Shown here: one piece after another, positions 49,009 to 62,890 of the stretch
Position numbering within the stretch: position 1 is the first letter of the stretch
Layout: every line of letters starts with the position of its first letter
Origin: Mesocentrotus franciscanus
Lineage: Eukaryota > Echinodermata > Echinoidea > Camarodonta > Strongylocentrotidae
Reading direction: 5' to 3'
Assembly: GCA_037976565.1 (NCBI GenBank)
Contig: CP137680.1
Location: 15,620,374 to 15,684,373 of the forward strand
DNA: 64,000 nucleotides
Notes under the pieces: model-generated
What the model saw: only the letters and a program-made list of their open reading frames with translations
Databases searched by the model: none
Told to the model about the DNA's origin: nothing
Made by a program: the position numbers and the translations under genes

Positions 49009-51050
49009 GTATAACATATCATATTTTTGTCAATTGATTGGCTATACATAGACCTTTTCAGATAATGACAAAACTTAAGAGAATAGACATAAATGTGAAG
49101 GAAACAAAATTCCTAAGTTATATAAATAAGCTTCACATTGAAAATAATATAATTTATGACAGTTGCTAGCTCGATAAAATTTCTACATTAGACTCTTTTC
49201 TTGCAAAACTCTCTCATTCATATTAATGTGTAAATATGTTATTTTGGGTTTAATATTTGGTGGAGGGCATGATTTCCTCCGCCAAAATTATTTTTACATA
49301 ATTATGAAATAACCTTTACCATAGTAACGGGGCAAATAGAAATCATAAACATATATTCATTATCAAAAGGTAAATTGTTATTCTAAAGTATATTATATAT
49401 TTCCTTTTTTCCTTTAAATCAAGAAGTTTTTTCTAAGAACGAAGAAAAATAGCACATCAGGCTGGTTGGATTTATAAATGACAAGTGTGTACATCCATTT
49501 AAAAGATCAATGGAATGGTTCGATATCACGCATGAATGTCATCTCGTACGTCCTACACAGAAAGTAGACAGGTATGATAAATGCAGAATGTGATTGAGCA
49601 TTGCTCCCTAAGGTGAACATGATTATGTTAGTGGTGAACTTTGATTCCTTAAACGTTGTCTCATCTGCGTTTAGAATAACTATATACCATCAATACGAAT
49701 GATTTCTTCATAATGGCCACTAATAGCCGAGGTATAAAATCCAAGCCTCGCCTCATTACAGTACAAGGAGCTTTACTTGGTAATCCTATTAGAGTTGTTT
49801 AAAAAGGATGAATATATTTGTTATTTTTGTAAGAGAGACCGCCAAGATGAATCAGCGAGATGCTCAGAGAATCCGCACCGGGTCTCGTCGCGTCAGTGAA
49901 GCCTGCACACCGCACGGACAGCGTCGTTTGGAAGAAAAGAAAAATACTCCTAACCGCCGATGTATTGCAGTCTTTAACGTCCTAATTACAGAAAGCATGA
50001 CTCGGGGACTGTTTGTATTCAAACTATACAACAGAATTTAGAGAGAGTATTGTGACTTAACGGAGCGAAAATATTGCTTTAGGAGCGGAACCCTTTAAGG
50101 AGAGAAATTCCGATTCAGCCAATTTAGACATTTTAAGCCACAATTATACACCTAACACGAAAAAGGGAATACTTTCCCAACGAAGAGAAATAACAGCAGA
50201 AAGTATATGTTGAAGTGAGATTGGAGACAAAAGGAGAAGACTTATTTTTTCAGAGAGAAAAACACGAAAGGGAACGACAGATCGTAAAGTCAAACCTGCT
50301 TCTCAAAACATTGATTCAAAAAGTGAATCCAAGAGCTTCATTACCGCAAACACAAAAACACGAATGGATTAAGAAGATGTTCAGGGAATATCCACAGGAT
50401 GTTGGCATTTATTGCAGAATTGATTCAATCAAAAATTCCTCATTTATTTGTTTACTTTTAATTACCCAGTGTAAGAACGTTATTAGTGGTTCTGGCTAAT
50501 TCAATTTCAAATGCCAATACTTAGATAGTAGAGAGTTTATAGAGTTTCACTCTTTAAGCTCATGCAAATTTGATAAGTTTGGATATTAAATCTATGAGAA
50601 ATTGTGGCAATTATCCGATACGAACAATTTAAATCTATATATCAAATGGAGTGAAATTTACAAAGTTACCATTATGAAATACATATGTTTCTTTAAAAAA
50701 ATATAAAGACGAGAATAACTGGGTTATCTTGTCAGTTTGAGATCTCATGTTTTATAGTGTTTTTACTCCCTACATTGTTGTGTAGTTACAGAAATGAATC
50801 AATACAAAACAATTTGTTTGAGTGTTCTTATTAACATGACAAGAAAAGCACAATAACGTGGAATTTAGGGCTTGATGAGCTTGACACGATTTCTTTTTTC
50901 ACCTTTTGTCTGCAAAATAGTATTGTGCGCCAAAGTGTGCTTCACTTGGCACGTACAGCTCGTAAATGGCAAAAACGCATAAAGAACTCGTAAAACAATT
51001 AGGACCCTTCCTCCATTTTAAAAATAACTGTTAGCCGGTAAAAATGTCGT
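49009..51050. other. Non-coding stretch with a possible promoter
   Basis: AT-rich apart from 49720..49960. Two plus-strand frames, 49808..50041 and 50215..50499, have mixed, basic compositions without recognised domains. The second is Lys/Glu-rich. No splice-linked gene model could be supported. Confidence 0.4.
49731..49740 (+). promoter_or_regulatory. TATA-box-like site before a short open frame
   Basis: GGTATAAAAT is followed 70 bases later by an ATG opening a 77-codon frame (49808..50041) in a locally GC-richer segment. The TATA match is good, but such matches are frequent by chance in AT-rich DNA and the protein is not recognised. Confidence 0.15.
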
Positions 51051-51547
51051 AATATGATAGTAAAGTTTATTGCAGAACAAAATTTCATTCACATGAATGC
51101 TGCAAAACCGCCAAGTTGATCGATGCGATGAATGTATCGCTTTCGTTTTATATTTGCTCAATAGGTTTCAAGCTAGTTCGTTTAAAAAGAAAACGAAGCC
51201 GGTTCTGTCAAAAACTGTGTATCTCCTAATCATGAAAAATATAAAGATGTACAATCAGGGCTCTCTGTTTAAAGGGAAAAAACTGTTTCATAATCGAAAA
51301 TATGATAGCAAAGTTTATTGCAGAAGAAAATTACATTCACATGAATGCTGCAAAACTGCCAAGTTGATGGATGTGATGAATGTATCGATTTCGTTTTATA
51401 TTTGCTCAATAGGTTTCAAGCTAGTTCGTTTAAAAAGAAAACGAAGCCCGTTGTGTCGAACACTGTGTATCTCCTTAACATGAACAATTTAAAAATATAC
51501 AATCAGGGCTTTCTGTATGAAGGCAAAAAAACTGTTTCATAATCGAA
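51051..51547 (+). repeat. Two-copy tandem duplication, unit 248 bp
   Basis: AATATGATAG starts both units (51051 and 51299), and each ends in AAACTGTTTCATAATCG. The copies match closely throughout with scattered substitutions and one or two single-base indels. A frame beginning MLQN(R/C)QVD(R/G)CDECI stays open for about 60 codons in both copies, though 248 is not a multiple of three so the frames are offset. It is not recognised as a known protein. Confidence 0.9.
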
Positions 51548-51634
51548 TTATATACAGGTATATACATATTCATCTATAAATAATAATACAATGTATTACG
51601 ACGCAGATACATGTATCACATAGTTTCATCGCTA

Positions 51635-51735
51635 AATAATAATAATGTTGGATATTTATATAGCGCACATATCCACCATGCATGGTGCTCAAGGCGCTCC
51701 AACTATTACCCCGGCTCTGCTAGGCAGCCGATGAA
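51635..51735 (-). mobile_element. SINE 3' fragment
   Basis: AATAATAATAATG is followed by TATATAGCGCACATATCCACC, GGTGCTCAAGGCGCTCC and TATTACCCCGGCTCTGCTAG, related to the other SINE copies here and closest to the 30220 fragment. The 5' part is lost. Confidence 0.75.
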
Positions 51736-54700
51736 TCACTTGGAAATGTGTTTTACAATACTTCTTCCGATTCAATTGATCATGATTAGAAAGAAAACGA
51801 AAAAGAAATATCTTGGCATAAATGTGGTAAAAAATAATGAAATTTAATTTGGAAGTGAAATGGCATTTATTGCAATGTAGTCACTTTCGAAGCCCTAAGG
51901 TTGAATTTCGGTAGCAAAATATGAATAATAGATATGATAATGACATATTAAGGACATTAACAACGGGCCTGATAACCAACAAAATTAATAGTGTAGTACA
52001 GTAATTTATTTTAATAGTACAACGTTTCTATTTATTCTCCGACTAGCCTCAGAAGTCAAATAGTTCTATATCAATATCATGCATTCATATAAATGCATAT
52101 AGAAATACATTTAAAGAAGGAGTACAATTAAAGTAACAGTACATTGTGTTCTATTGTGTTACAAATCTGTAAATAAAAACCACGCACCTATACTTATGAA
52201 TAAAACAAATCGTCGCCAATGTCTAAAACATTTAAGCGATAGAAATTCAGCACCGAGTTAACCCTGAGCCAATCCCGAGTCAATATTTTGTATCTTTGTG
52301 TCATCCATTAGCCCTGGGAGAGACATGTTCCAAATATACTTTAAGGATTATGATAAAGTCGGCAAGCTCAGAGGAACCAGATGATATTATGCTTATCTTC
52401 ATTTCCGGCGGGTTCTCCAAAGTTGCTACGAAACATCACCATGTCGATGAACAAAGGAATAATCAACGGCATTATGTAACTCTGGAGAAAAACAATCCAG
52501 AAACGAGATTTTGGTCTTTTAGGGCAAAACTACACATAACGAGTATATTTCTGAATCATGCTAATGTATGTCGATGGGCTAAATATAGTGACTCAGGAGA
52601 GCTTCATACGAAATCTTATTCGACAAAGAAAGAGGCGTAAACGTTTTATCAAAAAACATGCACATGTATGATAAGAAGAAAAAACATAAATTACGATTTA
52701 TTAAACAGACATTTTAATTGGTGTGACTACATACTGTATATGTAAACGAATACTTACATTAAAAAAAAAATAATGTAAGCTGAAACTTACAAAAGTCAAC
52801 GGTAATAGCCATGGTGACGTATGTGTGTGTGCGCGCGCGCGAGTGCTCGCGTGTGTGTGTATTTTGTTAAAGCTAGAAATGCTGGTGATGTTATTTTCCA
52901 AGATTCAATCATGTTTAGATGATCTGGTCGTATTTGAATAAAATATGAAAAGTGATATCGCCAGAAAGCAAATTGTAACATGTAAAATGTCAAAAAGTTC
53001 ATGCTTGATCAGAGAGTCTTTTTTTTTAATTTGATCAGTCTGTTGTGTCGTTTTATGGAAAAAGGGTTAGGTCAATTTGGAATAATGAAATATAAGTATA
53101 CTCTCATTATGAAGAAAAATATTTCAAATGGCAGCTAAAATATATATTGTTAGTTTTTGGGTCATACCCAGAGAGAGGGAGAGAGAAAGAGAGAGAGAGA
53201 AAGACAGTTAAAATGAAAGGGATATCAATTCGTGTCCACAAAGAACAGCGTGAATAAGCAACATTTATTTTCTCAACCTGAAAAACTACATGAAAATGTG
53301 AATAAAGTTCATGTTACCAATCCCTCCCATCCCTTTATTGCAGATCCATCAACGATAGACAGGCTTGAAAAATTACAAAAACCAAAAGCAAAGTGAAATC
53401 CACCGCAGTTAAAAGTACATGTCCTGTAAATGTGAGATACTTGAAGTCTTACTTTTTCATGTTTTTTTTTTCTTTCTTTCTTATTTCATGTTTTCACAGC
53501 TACTCTGGTCTGGTAAAGATATAGGCCGTTGGAGAATATCACAGACCTATATACTCTAGTTCCTAATAAAACACACCAACGAAAATGTACACATATTACC
53601 ATGTTCACAATTAGAAATACCGGTTAAAGCATAGATAGACTTAACTGTCCTTATTTTTGGGCATACCGAATGGTTATTTGCTAAATTTGAAGTGATCGTA
53701 GTGAGAATGGTGACTATACTGCCGCCACGCACGGACTGTCGAAGGACAATCTTGTGGTATATTAGTATACATGTAATTTTATGAATGAACACAGAACAAC
53801 GCGTTTCTACAGGAGGGAAAAATCAATAAATGCAGATAAGGGGCGTCAGTTACAATTTAAATAACTTAACAAGATTGCACTCAATATACTCCAATAATTA
53901 TAAGCAACAGTTATATCAAGTACCCCGATCATTCCAGCTTTCCATTGGTCTCCTCTATCCAATCCTCAACTAATGAAACACCTTACCTCAAATCTGGCTG
54001 CGACGTAATTCTATAATTGAAAGAAACAAATTTAGGCCTTCGTTGTAACGACTTTAATCAAAATGGCACCGATTGATTTGAAGTGAGACGTAAAATGAGA
54101 AGATTTTGTATTAAGAGGAGAAAGGAAACGACAAGGGCTTATTATGTATTGAGACGATTAACCGCCTTCGCTGTGATAATTGTTTTTTATTAACTCCGGT
54201 GACTATTTGTTTCACCCATAGGCCAGGGGGATATAAATTACTGACAAAGCTTCGTCTGAAAGAATGAAGGGGATTATAGGAAGTAATTGATGAATTAGAA
54301 ACCGACGATGTATTTACATAACACTAAAAAGGAAAATTAACTTTCAGTAAATTTGTTCAGATGTAAACAATTCAATGTAGATTGTAAATCTTATTCAAGT
54401 TAAATGGTAATTGATAAAACAGAAAATTGTTTTAAAAGGTCTTTTCATTTTAGTTTATTTGTATGACTTATATTATCTATGAGGAAAAAAATCCTAAACA
54501 GAGAAAATAATTTTATTTTAATGCTTAAAATTGGAAATCAAAATTTTGTAAGTCTTCTTATGCCAATAAAATTATGAGTTAAATATTTTGAAAAGTAAGG
54601 AGAAACGTAATATAAGTTTCTGGCGAAATGGTAACCGTTGCAAGAGCTACAAACTAACTCCGTCTTTCATGTATTATTCCCTCCCTCCCCACGCAAAATA

Positions 54701-56470
54701 TCCCCTTTTGTCAAAGACGGATTATAGATTACGGCATATAATTTTCCGTAATCTTGCCTCATTTCGAAAGAAATGTTCAGAATGTTAAAACTAAACAAAT
54801 CCCTTTAAATAGAAATTTTCATAAAATGCAAACAAATATTTTTTGTCTTAATAGACTTTCTTGGAACACACCATTAAAAGTCAATCAATTTATCTCTTTA
54901 TGTAGAAGACAACGTAAAAACTCTTTTCATTTTTTTCTTGTCTGTTAATGGTAATTTCCCTCATTCTAGGGTCTGAAGATCAACGGACATCGAAAATGTT
55001 CAAATAAACACTCCAAAAAAAAAAAACTCTACTGATTACCGGTTAATGAAAAACAAATGATTACGAGAGCGAACACATTAGAACTTGCTCAATGTGTGAA
55101 GCACATCGCAAAACGTCACATCCTCTTTATTTTTTCTCTCAGATGTCAAATGCTCTAACTCTTTCTCACCATCCAAGCCTGTCTTGAGAAGGGTGCAATT
55201 TATTTTCCATGTCCTTGAAAATGTCTCGTTTCTAAAGCTTTCTTCTTTGAAGACGAATCAACATGGGGCACATACTTAGTGTGAAAGGATCTTCTCTCTC
55301 TCTCTCTCTTTATAAAAGGAAAAAAATATACACATTAAAAAAGAGCAAAATATTTGGAACGTGCGAGTGTCTCCGTCTAAGAATTATCGTGATGACACTG
55401 TTAAATTTACCTATAAAATCAACGAAGACAATATACACTTAATTCGAAGAAGAACATTATCGTACATTATTTTCTTTAAAATCATATCCTAATCCGTTGA
55501 AATATGTCATTTTATGTTAAGGCTTAATATAAATATATTAAAGGTAGATGGTACTGTGTTAAGTTGATATTTTTAAAAATATTATTTCATTTTCCATTAT
55601 ACACATTCATACTTAAAAAATGGAATGTTGCCAATATTGAGAAGTGTCCCATATTTGAATACACACATAAGGTAAAAGATAAATCTAATTTCATAACTAA
55701 GGACTTGGCCTAACTTTCACGTAGGTACCAGGAATTCACTTCCACCAAACTGCAGCCCTATGTGATTTTCTCACTATTTTGATTGACTAGACATTCTCAA
55801 TAAAAAAATATTGCGTGATGTATTTCAATCAAATATTAATCGTTTGCACCACTAATTTGATTTAATGCTTCCCAATTCTGATATTTCCCGCCAAATTCCA
55901 ACATCTGGTACTAGTCATCTACTTTTGTAAATAACCTCTTGCCCAAGTTTGTAACTGACGTGTTAAAAAAGTGTTCTTCCACATCTCTCACAAATCTCCG
56001 AAAGATATTCAAGGAAGAACCAGCATGCCGTTAACCCTTAGCAAAAATGACCAGCGGTAACATCAACAAAAACATCAAGAGCAAATCCGTGTCAAGGTCG
56101 TAATTGTTCTTCAACGGCACACGAGCTGTGAAAGGCTACAACTTGTTTTGTCAATGCTACATGTTGTTTCCCCAAGCATACAGGTGCGAGCATCCCCATC
56201 GGAGAGAGAAGGGCCCCCATATAGTCACACCGCCACGGTCAAGGAGAAAAACGAACCGCATCGATGACACAATATACACCCACAGAACACATACTTGACC
56301 GAAACCGCGAGCTACCGGGCTACGCCACGAAAATACATCACATTGAGAAAATGGACTTATTTCATTTAGTGGTGATTTAAATGATTGTACGGCACAGCCC
56401 TTGGCGACGGTTGCTCAGCGCTCATTTTCTTGTACTAGTCCAATTCCTAAGCTACACCGGTACCCTACTC
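51736..56470. other. Non-coding stretch
   Basis: No gene is recognised. Simple repeats: the GT/CG tract at 52821..52860, (GA)n at 53170..53200, (TC)n at 55291..55310 and an A-run at 55015. A 114-codon plus-strand frame (52296..52640) is the longest here and has no known domain. Confidence 0.45.
52821..52860. repeat. Alternating GT/CG tract with Z-DNA and cruciform potential
   Basis: (TG)n passes into (CG)n, then GAGTGCTCGCG and back to (TG)n. Strict purine-pyrimidine alternation favours Z-DNA, and CGCGAGTGCTCGCG is a near-perfect palindrome. Confidence 0.85.
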
Positions 56471-56486
56471 TAACCCTAATCCTAAC
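56471..56486 (-). repeat. Short telomere-like sequence
   Basis: TAACCCTAATCCTAAC on the plus strand equals degenerate TTAGGG units on the minus strand; a partial ACCCTACTC lies just before and CCCTATCCTAAC about 20 bases after. It is very short and could be chance or a relic. Confidence 0.4.
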
Positions 56487-59400
56487 CTTTAACAAAAACG
56501 AAGCCCTATCCTAACTTTATACGTATGAAATAAATCCCGGAGAAATTGTCGCCGGATTATAATATGTCGGATTATCGATTTATACGCATTGAAGGAATAA
56601 AATAAACCTATTGCATTCGACTATAATGATGTAAATTGTTTCTCATCCCAAAATAACCTGTATGGTCTCATTCTAAGTAGTTGACTCTCTTGTCAACCAC
56701 AACAATCTTAAATCTTTCAATCGAAATTAATATCACTAATGATTTTAAAAACACAGGAGGCATATTTTCTGCGTACCCGTCCCACAATTCGTTCACTTTT
56801 ATCATCAACATGATCAGGAACTAAATTTAGGATAAAGTTTATATAATTATCACACTCATATTCGAGGATTTTAAAATTCTTTACAAATGATAGGCCCAAC
56901 CTTGTATTGAAATGATCGCCTTTCTGTGAGGTTTAATGAAATAAAAGGCAAACCATGACCCAGTAACATATCAAGTCTTACAATAAATTGTATAAGTCTA
57001 TTATCCAAAATTGCTGCAATCAATCGTATCTTAAAATGCATTGTATCTACCTGTAACATAAAATTAATCGCAAGTTACTATTTATTGTAAAGTTACGATT
57101 AAATGATGGCGATACGATTAATTTGTAGTAGATATGATTAAGTTTAATTAGATTCGATCAAATAAAACTTTTATTTTATTTTAAAGGGCCCCAGATTTCT
57201 AGATGTGTAACCACATAGAAAGAATGATATAATTTTAATTTCAAAACATTATGATCAAGTTTAAGTTTCTGCGTTGAAGTAATTTAAACTACATAAAGCG
57301 CCAATAACGTTACGTGATCTCTAAACACCAAAACATTCATTCTTTATACAAGTCTACTACCATCCTTGAAAATGTTTTAAACTGCTTATGAAAGCATAGA
57401 TGAGCAGGATTAAAACCGTTTAGAAGTCCAACTGAATGATTGGAAAGTAAATATATACTTTTTTATTGTTTTTTCTAAAGACATGAGTATCTTAATTATG
57501 CACCAATACGGAAAAGTCGGGAGGCTGCTTTTCTGTTTTTTTCATGCCTCGCCAAATAAGTTTTAATACCTAAAAGGCAGGAAAATGCCAAAAGATTAAC
57601 TTTAGATGATTAATATCATTTCGATAGAGCTGTTCAAGAGTTTTATGAAAATGGTCGAGTGTTGTCAAAAATTTGACACAATTCGAGAAGAGTAGAGAAA
57701 TTTAGCTGTTGGTGTTTTTCGCACCCCCGTGCTTTATGAGCGGGCCCCGAGCACCTATCCCGGGGTTTGCTCAGGCAGTCGTACAGTTAAACCGACAGGG
57801 TTTTAGGGCATAAATGTGTATCATAAAGAGATTGGGGTCTTCTACGTGACAATTCTGGAATATTTGGTTCATTATATTCATTGATTCCTCACCTCAAGAA
57901 GAAACAATAATCATGACAGCTAGCCAAGCATCACGAAGGAGCTTTAAAAAAGTCTGAGCCCCGACTAAAATCATCTTATTCAGTTCTACGCCACCCTATA
58001 CCATGAAGCTGCCCAGGATGATTTGAGGTGTTTTCCAAAGATAATGCCATAGTTATAGCAAGAGTCAGCATAGAATTGACTAATACTAATACTAATACTA
58101 CATGACACAATTATAGCTCAACACCTTTGCTAGGATTTAGATCAAGGCTAGTTTTCTAAAATTATTACCATAAATGCATGGGGAGAATCTGGAAACGTGT
58201 TATAAATTCTGAGCCAGTTTGCACTGTGTTTTACGTTCTCATTTTAAAGAAATGAGATGAGCACAGAAGATTCATTATACCTAAACATTAGTTTTTAGTC
58301 CTACATTTTAATATTGCGCCAACTTGATGATAAAATTTAGATATTGTTTACAGGAAGAAAAAAAGCCATGAGAGATTTAGACCTAACAGAATCTACGTTT
58401 AAAGCGCACTCGTTGTGCAACGAGTATTGGTAAGCCAAAGGTAAGCAGTGCTTCGTCGACAAATTATTTTTCCCATACCTCCTCCAAAATACATTACTTT
58501 AGATTGAAAACAAAGAAAGTGGAACAAAGGGAGGAGGATGAAGAAGTAGACGAATAAGAAAACAAAAAGAAGAAGTAGAAGAAGAAAAGGAAGAAGGAGG
58601 AGAAGGAAGAAGAGAAGTGGCAAATCATAGGTATTTTCAAATTAGAATATACCCAGCCCTTATTTTGTTTGACATGCCCTTCCTTATTTCATGCAAACAT
58701 TTGATAGGTAATATTTTCAATTTTTCACGGTCAGCTACCTTTGCTGAAATGACTTACGATGTCGTTAAGTATTTTGCATAATTTTGATGATCATTCATGA
58801 CAACAAACCTCTTTAAGTTCAGGGAAAAGGCGTGGTGACGAGTGATTTTAAAAGAAACAATTTATTACGACGAGAGAGGGGAAGTGTTCAAGGCGCAAAA
58901 GATGAGAGGAATGTTATGTTCAAATGTTATTTCTAGTACCGGATGGTCATCTGCAGCCACGTAGCCTGACTGTTAGGTTTTGGTCTTCCCTAAATATATG
59001 ATTTTAGCATTGCATCCAGCAAAGCAAGATCTCCTGGTAATAACGGAGTTCTTCAATTAATCTTAAAACATATAGATTTCAGTAGAACTAAATCAAGAAA
59101 ATGTTAACGTCATTTCTTCTTTGAAAATGACCAGAGATTACGATAAACATTTTTTTTTTCTCTCTCTCTTGCTCTCCTTACACATATGTTTTTCTACCCC
59201 TCCTTTTATTTTGATTATCTAGCACATTCACCTCTTCTTTCCATCTTTCAAAAAGTGTTCCATCTTCCAGAAGTGTTAAACAATTACAAAACATGACTTT
59301 GATGTCAAGGGCGGTAAGAAGATGAGCGACGGGCGAAATGATCAACAAAACACCAATCAACAATACACCAATTGCTCTTTCATTCGATAACTCACAGTAC

Positions 59401-62400
59401 ACTGGTACACCTTCGATTTTAGTTGTGCGGCCAGTTTATAGAATTCCATATCTATCTCATTTTATAAAATGACGGCCCGTCCATTAAAATGGATATGAAA
59501 TTGAAATCAACAGCGAGAAACAGAGAACAGTATCACTTGGCTTTGGATGTCATTTCATACATTCAAAAGCTTTCGAGCAACACTTGCTCGTAAAGCATTT
59601 TTAGTAGTTGACCACCAAGTGTGGATCATTATCATCTATTTTGGAAAATAAATGGTTTACAAGTTTGATGAACATCTTTAAATTGATGGCTTAACATCAG
59701 AAAGACGAGGGCATATTTTAAATACAATTATCAAAATAAAAATACATTAAGGATTCGGATGGGAAAGTTTAGTGATTCAGTCCGTGTCTTTAGTTCAACA
59801 GCTTCGTCGCACCGACGCGTGTCTATATATTGTCATCAGGTTTTGACTGTCTTTGTTTGGTCTTTCCGCAACCATTCATAACAATTAGCAATAAACGAAC
59901 GCAGAACTCAAATGTTGAGTTTAAAACCACGAAAGTTGTACCTTGTCTTCTTTCTAATTGCCGAAATATTTGTCAACAGGTCGGTTTCATTTCCGTTGAA
60001 TTAATATTTGAATTGCAGTCAGATAAAATATTAATGAAAAAGAAATATGAATTGATGATACAACCAATGTATCTATCACACCATTAAAAGGGAAAATTAT
60101 ATATTGTGTAAAATGATTCGTAGGTAATTAACAAATCAGTATCAAAATGCTCCATTCTCTTCCTAGAAGAAGTTTTTGTTATTTACTTCTACATCTGCAA
60201 TTCATATTGAGTCACTCGCTGTTAGAAAAAATAACTTATAACAAAACATTATCGGTCACTCTCGTATGACCAATATACGATGTGGAAAAATTGCGTTAGA
60301 AACAACACCACTTAACTAAAATATTAGCAATTTTCCCCATATTTTTCTTTCTTCTTGATTTTACTACGGACAGCAAATGCATAAAAAACAATATCTTACT
60401 CCTAAACTACTGGTAAGCAAACTCAAACGGAAAATAGACAAATTCAAATTCATTTTCGCTCATTTCCAGATTAATTAAATTCTTTGCCACTTTTTACAAA
60501 ATACAAAACAAACAACCCCCAAACACGATAATAATGTGCTATTACAAAGAGTGCATAAATAAACATATTGGCGTAATTCAAGTAATCGAAATACAAACTA
60601 TGAAAATGTGAAAGGAAGGAGAAATTAAATTTGATTTATTGTCATGACTAAATATGATTGATATGCTACGTTTAGCAAAAATCTTTAGAACTAACAAAAG
60701 TGAAAGTAATATATCTGTAAAAGGGATGAAATGAATCAAAAGCTCTAATAAAGAAATTTTAATAAAATCCCAAAGTTATAACACAAGTTATAATAATTTC
60801 AGATTTGTAAACAAAAACTCATCAAATAGTAAACTTTATTTAAAAAAATATATCATGTTTTCGATAGTCTATTCATATGAAAGGGGATAAGGTTAAAACA
60901 TCGAACAAAAATGCTTACTTTCAGGCAATAAAGATTACGGGGAGAACCGACAAAGTATTGAATAATATTGTTAAATACCTGGTTTTTAAATATTTCCAAA
61001 GTTTTTTATGATTTTCTTTCGCTAATTTCGCTACTCTTATAAATTTTATATCTTTTCCTATTTTAGAACATTAATTTATTTCAAAATAAAATGATAAAAA
61101 GAAAGGGGCAATGATAATTAAGAGAGAAGTAGAAGTGGGAAGGACAATAGTGGATATGTCTGTGAATTGATATTGCATGGTGGTGACAAACTTAATGTAT
61201 GTTTCTATAGGATGTTGTAGAAGCAAACTAGCATGAGACGTACGTATAGCATTTGTATTTAAACTTATAATAATTTTTTATTAGATTCTTCATACCAAGA
61301 AATATAATTTTGTCTTTTTTGTAATTCTTGTTCTAATTTTAATGTTATTGTTTGTAAATTATAGTTATCAATATTTTTATTGTTATCTTTATTAGTATTA
61401 TCATCGTCATGAAAAATGTAATACCATGAGGTCCACAACAGGCATTACATTTCGGGTTTTATCATTTTGATGTTTAAATAATGTTTCTGTAGTAGGCTGC
61501 TACATGTATATGAAAATCCTAATACCAATGACTATTTTGATTACTACCTTTCCAACTTTGTTAAGCACCCCTACTAATATTGTACTTAATTTCAATTATC
61601 AATAGCATATCTATTAGACCATCTGTTTCAGGAGTGCTGTGTTATCAAAATATTTTACCACTGGCTCTTGGTTTAAACTTCAATGTAATCTTTAAAAATG
61701 TGTCAGTTAATTTATAATTTAACTCTTTCAGCGTTAAAAACAAATAAAATGAAATAAAAGCTGGTATGTTGAGATTGAATCATTATTCTGTTCTCATTAT
61801 ATCCTAAGTGAACTAATAGTTGTTGAAGATAATGCCGAAGGAAACAAAATCAGATCAATGTGACACCTGTCTGAAATCACATCACTAATTATGGTTGTAG
61901 TATTAACTGTTTTGGTATAGTATTTAATGGATTTTTTCCCCCTTGCAGTTCTGCATGCACATTTGAACAGGGGATGATTAAATGTAATCATGTACTCCAT
62001 TCGACTGTGTGAGAGGCTGGTATAATGAGAATAAAATGTGATATCATTTATCAATTTGAAGTGGCTTGTGCTCAGTAATGTGCATGCGCACATGGGGTCG
62101 AAGGTTACCGATGTGGGCCTCCCATGTACTTCCAGGTCATCCATTAGCTTACATGTAAACATTTCAAACTCATCGAAAATATTACCCACAGGTAAATACA
62201 TTACCCTTCAAAACTAAATCAAAAAGCCTATTCTAATAGCCTTTAAAATAAACATTTAAACTTTGCATACAATTAAGCTGGATATGTTTTAAATGGTTAC
62301 CAGTAATACAGCGATTCTTAGGGGTATGTCTGCCATTACAGATTTGTATTTCACGAAAACGTGTTGTGAATAGCACTTGCACTAAAATTGTCTTAATAGG

Positions 62401-62699
62401 GCGTTAAAAAATATATAGGCTTCGACGCTAGCAAAGAAAAATAAAACAACACAAAACACATTTCTGTATTATTTTCTAAATTGACGATATAACTCTGAAT
62501 ACCCCTGTAAATTGATATCGGCAAACGTGACAATATTGCTCTTTCCAGCGAAATATCATTAAGTATAGGTTGTGTTCTCAATTCACATTATTGGACAACA
62601 GAGCGACAATCGGTAGCCCCCCTGAATCCCTTCACACCCTGTATCTCATTTTTAGAGATTGTAATTTGATCATAAAATGGTACACTGGAGAAGACAATA
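56487..62699. other. Non-coding stretch
   Basis: No gene is recognised. Features: TAATAC repeats at 58081..58100, the purine tract at 58500..58620 and a 134-codon minus-strand frame at 61797..62201 (see findings). The remainder is AT-rich. Confidence 0.45.
58500..58620 (+). repeat. GAA/GGA-rich purine tract
   Basis: About 120 bases are almost all A and G (AGAAGAAGTAGAAGAAG, GGAAGAAGGAGGAGAAGG). The minus-strand frame across it encodes a Leu/Phe run and is an artefact. Triplex formation is possible. Confidence 0.85.
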
Positions 62700-62890
62700 C
62701 ATGTAAAACGCCAAAACGGCGCCTTTTCAAGAGGGCGGGTTGGCCGCCAGCGAGGGGGTGTTCGAAAGCCTCATGGACATGGTGGTGACGTGCGCTGAGC
62801 TACCAATAAAGCACGCGAACCGCCCGGGCGCTGCAGGTGCAAAAGCCGACGGCCCTCGCACAGCCGTCCCGACAGCGCAATCCAGGCACA
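62700..62890. other. Isolated GC- and CpG-rich island
   Basis: GC rises sharply for about 190 bases, with around 20 CpG. The plus-strand frame from about 62704 to 62925 is open for about 73 codons (segment GGLAASEGVFESLMDMVVTC, later GAAGAKADGPRTAVPTAQSR). No family is recognised. It could be an exon, a CpG-island promoter, a GC-rich repeat or foreign DNA. Confidence 0.4.

Noticed and set aside
56255..56335. tRNA-like promoter on the minus strand (GTGGCGTAGCCCGGTAGCTCG)
   Set aside because: Some resemblance to an A-box, but no B-box at proper spacing and no SINE body.
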